The notes under the pieces are model-generated. The model had not been told where the DNA came from, made no database searches, and worked only from the letters and a program-made list of their open reading frames with translations. Of a DNA stretch of 64,000 nucleotides, positions 57,266 through 64,000 are shown piece after piece. This DNA is from Adenophora triphylla var. japonica (Eukaryota; Streptophyta; Magnoliopsida; Asterales; Campanulaceae), in assembly GCA_022495995.1 (NCBI GenBank), contig JAFEMH010003640.1, positions 186,001 through 250,000 on the forward strand, written 5' to 3'. The position numbers and the translations under genes are program-made. Position 1 is the first letter of the stretch. Every line of letters starts with the position of its first letter.

Positions 57266-59870
57266 CTAGGCCTCCGATTCTTCCTCTTCCTCATCACTGC
57301 TCAGCTCGTAGATGCTAGCCTCCCTCATCAGGTCCTCCTGGTCGCTGACATCAGACAAATGGACATTATCGTGCCCGTACTCAGCCAGCTGCTCTAGGAT
57401 GTCAGCATTGGGTCCCCGCCTCCGAGGCATGGCACTGGAAGAGTACTCCGAGGCCGATGAGGTAGACGCTGTGCCCCCGACATGCCGTCTCTTGCGCCCG
57501 GGCTCCTGTGCATCCGCTGCCGCTGAAGCGCAGCCGCCTTCCTCGAAGGGATCGGCACATGTCCTTCCAACCCCTATTCCGCTTGACCACTGCTATCATA
57601 AGTGCGAGCCGGAACCCGAGAAAAAGAAGAGAAAAATCTCGTAAAAAATCTCGAAAATCTCGTAATCTCAAAAAGCAAAGAAAGCCGAAAAAGGGAAAGA
57701 CCCTAAAAGTATACTTACAAAGGCTTTGCCAGCGGTAGGGTATACTGGGCTCCCTAGTGTCTGGGACAGGAATCCTCATCCTCCTCGGAACTCCATGGAC
57801 CACATAGGACAAAGCGCAGGAGGGATCGGCGGGTCAAGAGGCTCATCCTCCCCATATCCCCGAGAGACCGCCGCCTTCACTAGCTTCGTGGTGCCCTCAG
57901 CGCTCGCTCCACAAACACAACAGTAGGGGGTATCCATGTCAAAATACTCTCGGCCACGCCGCCCGGGTACCTAGCAATCTCATCCTCTCGGCCAATCCTC
58001 GGGCCGCAGATCCGTGGCCGGAGGATCCCGAGGAGTAATGGCGTCCAATGGAGGGACATGGCCATACCGCTCGAGAAACGGTCCCCAAATATATGACATC
58101 ACATGTCGCCCGCAAGCCATCTCCTCGCCCTCGTCGCCTCAATGGCCTCTCCCAAAGAAGATCTCTCGGATACCGCCCCAAGGGTAGAAGTCCACTCCAT
58201 CGTGCCCATCCCTGTTGATGATCGGCCTCACCATCTTGTAATCAAAAGTAATCCAGGTCTTTCCCGTGAACTTATCCTCGCATCTCCCTCCAAATGACCA
58301 TAGCAGGAAGATGGTGATATCGCTCTGTTGGTTCCACTAAAGAACTCCGATCACCTCACGTAACTGCACTGCATGTTCAAAACATCAAAAGGGTCATTTC
58401 TCTCTCATAAAAGTCTCAAGGCAGAAAGTAGAAAGAGAAAAGAAAGAGGGACTACCTCAAGGGCAAATGAAAAGCAGTCCATGGAAGCAGCCTTATTCCG
58501 GCTGTATAGATCCAAGGAGAAGTACAACTCCGCCAATCCGGCCTCTCCCCAAGAGACCGTCCCTATCCCATCCACATTCTCCAGAGAGTCGAGGAGGCAA
58601 GTCATGGCCAGCGTCCCAGAATTAGCAAAAATGGTGACCGACAGCATCAACCATACAAAGGCTCTAGCCACCGGGCTGGCAAGCCACATCGCTAACGGCA
58701 AAGTCCCGTATGCGCTCGGGATCGCCACCTCGACGTTCCTCGTCTCCATACCCAGTCCCTTGGGAATCAGCTCAAACCCAACCAAAGCTCGGAACTCCTC
58801 CGCTGTAATGTGGTCCCTCCAAGTCACGGGCCTCCCGGTGAACTGTAGACCAGTGATAGCCGTGAAATCAGCGGGAGTCACTATCAGCTCTCCCCAGCTC
58901 AGATGAAAGCTATGAGTGCTATCCCACCAAAACTCAGATAGGGCCTGAACCAAGCCCTTGCTCTTCGAGGTGATGTGGATCCCCCTGCCGATAGCCTCGA
59001 TGAATAGATCTAGGCCGGTAACCCGCACTAGCTGCTTGGGATTCACCCCATTCTTCTCGAAATCTGGCATCCTCTGCCAAAGTCTGACCGCTATCTCAGA
59101 TGGTCCTCTAGACTTGTTCTCCTGTAGACAAGCACAACAAAGAAGTGTGTCAATCATTCATCATTTTCAAAAGCATGCATATATTCAAAAAAGTGCACAT
59201 GTTTTCAAAAGAAAAGCATTCACAAAAATTTTTCTAGCATCATTTGCATCAAAAAAGCGTCTTTCATCACTTGAAACACGTCATGTCAAGTCCCATTGCT
59301 TTCCTAAAGCACAAAATCACAATTTTCACAATTCTTTGCACATAAGCATTAGCCTTTCCAAATGGCATGCATGAATCCTTTTCATCTTCCAAAATCTTGT
59401 TTCTCATTGATAATCAAAATTTTGACTTAGTTCTAGCACGTGCAAGAACTCCGTCTCACTTTAGACAATTATCATTCTTACTTTATTTTCGAGAAAAAAG
59501 TGGGTCATTCCCATTATTTTTATCAAATAAATTGCACATGCATGTTCTTAGCCTCATAGGTTAATCATCAATGTCTCAAAATCATTCAAAAATCCTAGGA
59601 AAATCATAGAAAATTCCTAAAATTCGGGTCAAGCCCTAAATCAATGAAAATTCAATCAAAATCGACGGAATCGAGCCAAATAAGAACGCTTACCCCAACC
59701 GGACGCGGATTCGTCGATTTGTGCTCCCTTCTCCCCGGGTAAAGCTTCGACGGAGGCGTAAGAAAGTCATACTCTCTTTCCGTTCGAACGAGTTCTTTCC
59801 TCCTCCTTCTCGCAGCCGCGGAGATGTTCCTTCTTGCTTGCCTCGGTATAGGATTGCCCTCCGGATCCAT
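57266..59870 (-). CDS. Antisense gene A of E3: spliced plant mobile domain protein
   Basis: Exon 1, 59870-59694 (59 codons, MDPEGNPIPRQARRN, Arg-rich), donor GTAAGCG. Exon 2, 59121-58456, in phase, with FWWDSTHSFHLSWGELIVTP and FTAITGLQFTGRPV, the core of the plant mobile domain (PMD, aminotransferase-like fold), then a membrane-like but probably buried helix AFVWLMLSVTIFAN. Further blocks at 58,370-57,900 contain at least one stop and frame change. The last exon (about 57,560-57,266) encodes GRKRRHV, a likely nuclear signal, and the acidic end SSDEEEEESEA. PMD proteins such as MAIN/MAIL1 are nuclear; the role of element-borne copies is unknown. Exons 1-2 look intact; the middle may be pseudogenic. 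Confidence 0.7.
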
Positions 59871-59984
59871 TCCAATCGATAGAAGCAAAGGAAATTGAAG
59901 AATTTTGCAGAAATTCTCTCCCTCTTCTCTCTCTTCCTCGGCAGCTCTTAGGCGGCAATAATGCCCAATGCCCGTTCAAATCTG

Positions 59985-60055
59985 TTTTAAATAATCTGGA
60001 AAAATCAAGCTTCTAGCCGTACGACTTCTTTTTCTCCATCTCATGCCGGGCGGCC
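59985..60055 (-). promoter_or_regulatory. Paired quasi-palindromes and TATA-like box before E3 gene A
   Basis: AGCCGTACGACT (60015-60026) and TGCCGGGCGGCC (60044-60055) start 29 bp apart. Minus-strand TTATTTAAAA (59985-59994) lies 20 bp from the first, about 115 bp before the gene A ATG. More diverged than the other pairs. Confidence 0.5.
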
Positions 60056-60262
60056 TCATTCGCTCTGAGCAGAAAATTACAATTTTGCCCCTGGACTTTC
60101 CACTTGGGCCTCCAATTCTCGTTATCCTTTAATTAAGATAACACCCTTTTCAGAAGATGTCCCTCATCTCATAAGCAATTAAGCTTTTTTCCCAGTCGCC
60201 TCCGTTAATTCCGTTATAACGGGATAACGCTAGGTGACAACCTTCGAATTGTCAAAACTCTA

Positions 60263-60610
60263 AACTTAGCTTACCTCTATCCCGAATAGCGACGTATGCT
60301 AAGTTCTCTAAACTTAAGCTACCTCTATCCCGAATAGTGACATATGCTCGAGTTCCTCTTAACTTAAGCTACCTCTATCCCGAATAATGACGTATGCTAA
60401 GTTCTCTAAACTTAAGCTGCCTCTATCCCGGATAGCGACGTACGCTCAAGTTATCTAAACTTAAGCTACCTCTATCCCGGATAGTGACGTATGCTAAGTC
60501 TTCTAACTTAAGATACCTCTATCACGAATAGTGAAGTATGCTTAAGTTCTCTCAACTTTAGCTACCTCTATCTCCTCGATAGTGACGTAAGCTCTAGTTT
60601 CCTCAGGTGA
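60263..60610. repeat. Tandem array of about 48 bp, seven copies
   Basis: Unit: ACTTAAGCTACCTCTATCCC, then GAATAGTGACGTATGCTAAG, then TTCTCT. Copies start near 60,263, 60,314, 60,360, 60,410, 60,460, 60,505 and 60,555. Each has an ACGT core. It lies upstream of antisense gene A. Confidence 0.85.
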
Positions 60611-60677
60611 CAGCCTCCATTAATTGTCAAAACTCTCAAGGATCCTAGACATCGTTCCTAACTATCTAGTGATGCTT

Positions 60678-60721
60678 GAACTACGATCAAGGCTTGATTC
60701 CTCCGGGATACGTAGGTAGCC
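60678..60721 (+). ncRNA. Recurrent hairpin motif, E3 copy 2
   Basis: GAACTACGATCAAGGCTTGA, then TTCCTCCGGGATACGTAGG, TAGCC. Followed by GGTCCAGCCATCCGACC as in E2. Confidence 0.6.
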
Positions 60722-60941
60722 TTTCATAAAAGGTCCAGCCATCCGACCACTTTGGTCACCCTGTTCCTTCGTCACTCATCAGTGATGAAGTAACCCCTCA
60801 TAGAGGTTCAGATATCTGACCACATCGGTCACTCCTAGTATATCCCCAGTAGGATCAATTGCTTGACCTCTTAGGTCATTTTCTTTTACTTCCCCAGCAA
60901 GAGACCAGTTTCTCTTCTCCATTCCCCAGCGGATCTATTCC

Positions 60942-60984
60942 GAACTACGGCCTGGCTTGATTCCTCCGGGATACGTAGGTAGCC
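60942..60984 (+). ncRNA. Recurrent hairpin motif, E3 copy 3
   Basis: GAACTACGGCCTGGCTTGAT, then TCCTCCGGGATACGTAGG, TAGCC. About 107 bp before the polypurine tract. Confidence 0.6.
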
Positions 60985-61090
60985 TTCCAGAGGTTCAGCC
61001 ACTCGACCACCTCGGTCTCTCAATCCGTCTCGGCATTCGCCAGATCGAATCCTTTTCTATCGACAACCCCACTCGCCTTGCAAGTGACGT

Positions 61091-61104
61091 TGCCGAGGGG
61101 CTTC
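61091..61104 (+). other. Polypurine tract of E3
   Basis: TGCCGAGGGGCTTC immediately before the 3' LTR, identical in core to that of E2. Confidence 0.7.
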
Positions 61105-62812
61105 TGTAAGTACCCAAATCCGCTCATGCCTTCCTAAAATTTCCCGGCAATTTCGGTAAGTTTCCCAATTCCCTGACCTTCCTAGTGTTCCGGAAATATT
61201 CCTCAGTCCGAAATATTCCTGCCCAAATTGAATAAAGGTCGAAGGAGCCTTCCCAATTAAGAAACACGTTTTTCTTAATTGGGAGGAGGCTTCTAGAATT
61301 TGCCACCTTGCATGGTTCTAGAAATGCTGAGTCACAAGGGATAATGCCGCACGGCTGCATTAGCTCGAGGTCCCTAGCCGCATGGCTTCATTGGCGATTT
61401 CCAGACTGCCTATAAATAGAGCCCTCCTCTAACCATTTTACATACAACAAAATCAACCCACAAATACTCATAATACGTGAAGAAACCTCCCAAGAACAGC
61501 TGGAAGTTAAAGAAGGTGAAGAAGGAGCTCAAGAAGTCATCTCCCTCCTCCTTGAAGGCCCAAGATCAATCCTCTCCTCCTAGCTTCATCCAAAGAAGAA
61601 AAGGAAGCCATTGGTAACCTCGCACGCCCTAACCTTGCATCTTAATTGCTCTATAATTGCTCATTGCATTGCTTTTATCTTGCTTGGGACTTGGTAGATT
61701 AAAGATCATATCTTTATAATCCCCCTTCCCCTTTGCATGCATTAGGCACCATTTGCCTTTAAAAATGTAGTCTTTATCCATAAAGGTGCATCCTTTGCAC
61801 CTAAAACCCCTATTTTCCAATAAAAATGTCATCTTTATGCATCCTTTGCATATAAAAATCAAATCTTTTCAATAAAAATGCATCCTTTGCATTCAAAATC
61901 CCTTTTCCAAGCATCATTTGCTTTAAAGATCCTATCTTTACCATAAACTAGCATCCTATGCTTTTCAAAATGCAATCTTTATGCATCCTTTGCATATTGA
62001 ATTCCAATTTCTTCATAAAAATGCATCATTTGCATAAAAATTGTGTCTTTATGCATCCTTTGCAATAAAGATCATTTCTTTAAATCAAATGCATCCTTTG
62101 CAACCCAAAAATGTCATCTTTTCATTAAAAATGTCATTTTTACATACATTCCCCCATGTCCCCATTAGTAACCTCGGAACGGACCGGTGTAAAAGATCCT
62201 ATCTTTACATCGTTCCTTCCATAAAGGTTTCATAATCTCTTTAGAAAGGGACAACCTTTGAACCCTATATCTCCGATTATCACTTAAGATGAGTATGAAG
62301 CATCTATACGAGCTCGACCGTCTTAAAGTGTAGGATTGATGGGCTAAGGACCCTCCTTTTCTAAAGAACCTCATCTTTGACTATAAAGAGAGTCATTCTC
62401 TCGATCACGCAAGTCCCAAGGTCCAAAAATGCGATGATCACAAGTCCAAGATGAGGACGGGATCATAATCCCGAATACATAAAATCCGAGAAATCCCGAG
62501 CGACAACCAACAAATGGTTTGTACGTTCGGAAGATGACTTGGGACATTCCCTCCTTATTTTCAAACACATGCACACAAGAAAGCACGCAAGCAAGCACGA
62601 TTAATGGGATCTTGGGAGACTTGCTCCGGCAAGGCACCTTGGGTGAACGACGATCCGTTCTTCCCAAGGGGTAACTTAACCTCCGAACCCATAAAATCCT
62701 TTTTTCAAAGTTTTGAGGAAATCAAAATGGCGTGGCGACTCCATTTTTCAAATTAAACCGGATGTCTTCAAACTCGCGTGAATCCAACAAAAATTTTGGG
62801 CACACATTCACA
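61105..62812 (+). repeat. 3' LTR of E3, 1,708 bp
   Basis: Same ends as the 5' LTR. TATA box at 61411-61418, quasi-palindromes at 61345-61356 and 61376-61387. Ends CACATTCACA, then the CTTGG duplication at 62813-62817. Confidence 0.9.
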
Positions 62813-62817
62813 CTTGG

Positions 62818-63126
62818 GTGAGCTCTAAGATTCTAATATTCTCTTCCCGAGGAGTAACCTGACCTCCGAACTCAAAATCTCATCACACAAAAACAGTTTA
62901 TTTTTAAACTGATGCCTTTTCTCAATGTTTTGGGGTTAATCAAAACGGCGTGGCGACTCTACAAGCAAAAACACAGCGAGACACCTCCACCGACACAACG
63001 CAATGCAAACGGAATAGCCAGATGCCGGGGCGCGATTGCGCTGCCTCTCGGATCTGGGCAATTTCCAAAAGTGACAAATGCGAGATGCCGGGGCCCGCGC
63101 GCGAGCCGGATCCGGGTAATTTCACA
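62818..63126 (+). repeat. 3' LTR of E2, second part
   Basis: GTGAGCTCTAAGATTC and AATATTCTCTTCCCGAGG continue exactly where 45,938 left off, as shown by the uninterrupted E1 LTR (35,400-35,340 minus). It holds two copies of an AGATGCCGGGG...GGATC block and ends near AATTTCACA. Confidence 0.75.
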
Positions 63127-64000
63127 TGTGCAATTTATTTGAGAAAAGTATGAGAATGACTCATTTTTGAAAAATAAAGTGAGAAAAATAATGTCTAAAA
63201 TGTGACGGAGCTCTTGCATGTGCTAGAACTAGGTCATTTTCTGATCACGGATGGGAAAACAAGATTTTGGACGATGAAAAGGATTCATGCATGCCATTTT
63301 GAGAAATTAAATCTTATGTGCAAAGAATTTCGTGAAAATTGGAATTTTTGTGTTCGAGAGAGCATGCGCTCGGGTGACGTGTTTCAAATGATGAAAGACA
63401 CGTGTTCTAGGCAAATGATGCTAGAAACTTCTTATGAATGCTTTTCTTTGACAATATGTGCACTTTTTTGTGAATGTATGTATGCTTCTGAGATAAAATT
63501 GAGGGACTAACGTGCTTTCGCTCAGGCTTAATTGTGTGTGAGAGCAAGTCAAGGGACCCGCGCGAGGTAGCAAAGGGAAGGTTGTCTGAGAGGATGCCCA
63601 ACTTCAGAAGGATGTATACAATCCTAAATAATCATGATTTGTGATGGCGCTGCTAGATGCGGTAGCACTGTAGCCGAGAGATTGGCCTGTCAGCGCTGGG
63701 GAGACTCTTTTCATGGCATCGACTGCTCCGGCGACTCGGGATCGTTTATGGAGAGGGGGAAGCCCCGCTTACTCACCTCAGGCTGCGAGAGAGACCAGCC
63801 ATGCCCGAGGCTCCGACGTCTGCTAGCCCGCGGGTCCTTTGCTCGCCGACCTCTTGTGGGCTGATATGGATCACCGCTCGGGAGAGATGGATGGCACAGC
63901 CTTGGTACGTGACGTATCCGCCTGTGGGTTCCGCACTGAGGATTGAGACCAGGAGGATCTTGCAGGTGAAGGGTCCTACGTTGTCGAGTTCCGTGTTTGT
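63127..64000 (+). mobile_element. Fragment of a fourth Tat-type element (E4) with antisense genes on plus
   Basis: 63,127-63,620 matches intron 1 of E3 gene A (59,190-59,545) in inverted orientation. From 63,634 the sequence matches gene B of E1 (25,862-26,237): GCGCTGGGGAGACTCTT, GAGAGGGGGAAGCCCCGC. Gene A exon 2 onward and the gene B start are missing, so a deletion joined them. It continues beyond the window. Its gag-pol would be on the minus strand. Confidence 0.65.

Larger units (their letters stand above)
45939..62812 (+). mobile_element. Complete Tat-lineage element E3, 16.9 kb, coding decayed
   Basis: Two LTRs (45939-47648 and 61105-62812), both TGTAAG...TTCACA, TSD CTTGG on both sides, PBS at 47652, polypurine tract at 61091. 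The interior holds leader, gag, protease remnant, RT, RNase H, archaeal-type RNase H and integrase on the plus strand. Two antisense genes on the minus strand, a tandem array and hairpins follow. It is inserted in the 3' LTR of E2. Every sense gene has stops or frameshifts. Confidence 0.9.

Overview
This is a stretch of a nuclear plant genome, almost certainly a eudicot. The evidence is spliced receptor-like kinase genes, Stowaway-type MITE ends, a CACTA terminus, a Copia-type LTR and very large Ty3/gypsy elements. I cannot name the species. There is no operon structure, tRNA, rRNA or CRISPR array.

Left third (1-21,278): an AT-rich gene region holding a minus-strand cluster of protein kinases. 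Two classes alternate: receptor-like cytoplasmic kinases of the RLCK VII/PIX13 type (1,711-4,474; 11,207-12,669; 13,040-16,120) and kinases of the CrRLK1L/FERONIA type without a recognisable malectin ectodomain (5,091-6,587; 18,383-19,498). Only the last looks fully canonical. The RLCK at 13,040-16,120 has lost three catalytic residues while keeping its frame and splice sites. The one at 11,207-12,669 is a deletion pseudogene. Around them lie a partial chromovirus-like element (1-~1,230), MITEs, a TIR element inside a kinase intron and a Copia-type LTR.

Middle (21,279-23,774): the 5' end of a CACTA transposon with CGTCGGTA-type subterminal repeats, a ~150-bp-arm foldback and the start of a TNP2-like transposase. 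The transposase is broken off where the retroelement block begins.

Right two thirds (23,775-64,000): nested and rearranged Tat-lineage Ty3/gypsy elements, here called E1-E4. E1 (minus) abuts the leader of E2 (plus, pol deleted). E3 (plus, 16.9 kb, both LTRs, TSD CTTGG) sits in the 3' LTR of E2. A fragment of E4 closes the window. All sense gag-pol frames are broken. Each element carries, on the strand opposite gag-pol and between integrase and the 3' LTR, remains of two extra genes: gene A (plant mobile domain, spliced, acidic C-terminus) and gene B (DUF7745-like).

The most interesting signal is regulatory. Palindromes with the core CCG(T/C)ACGG lie upstream of the TATA box in the LTRs. They recur, mostly as pairs about 31 bp apart and about 20 bp from a TATA-like box, in front of both antisense genes. 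This suggests that one DNA-binding factor controls sense and antisense transcription. Conserved leader and 3'-region hairpins add to the unexplained noncoding structure.
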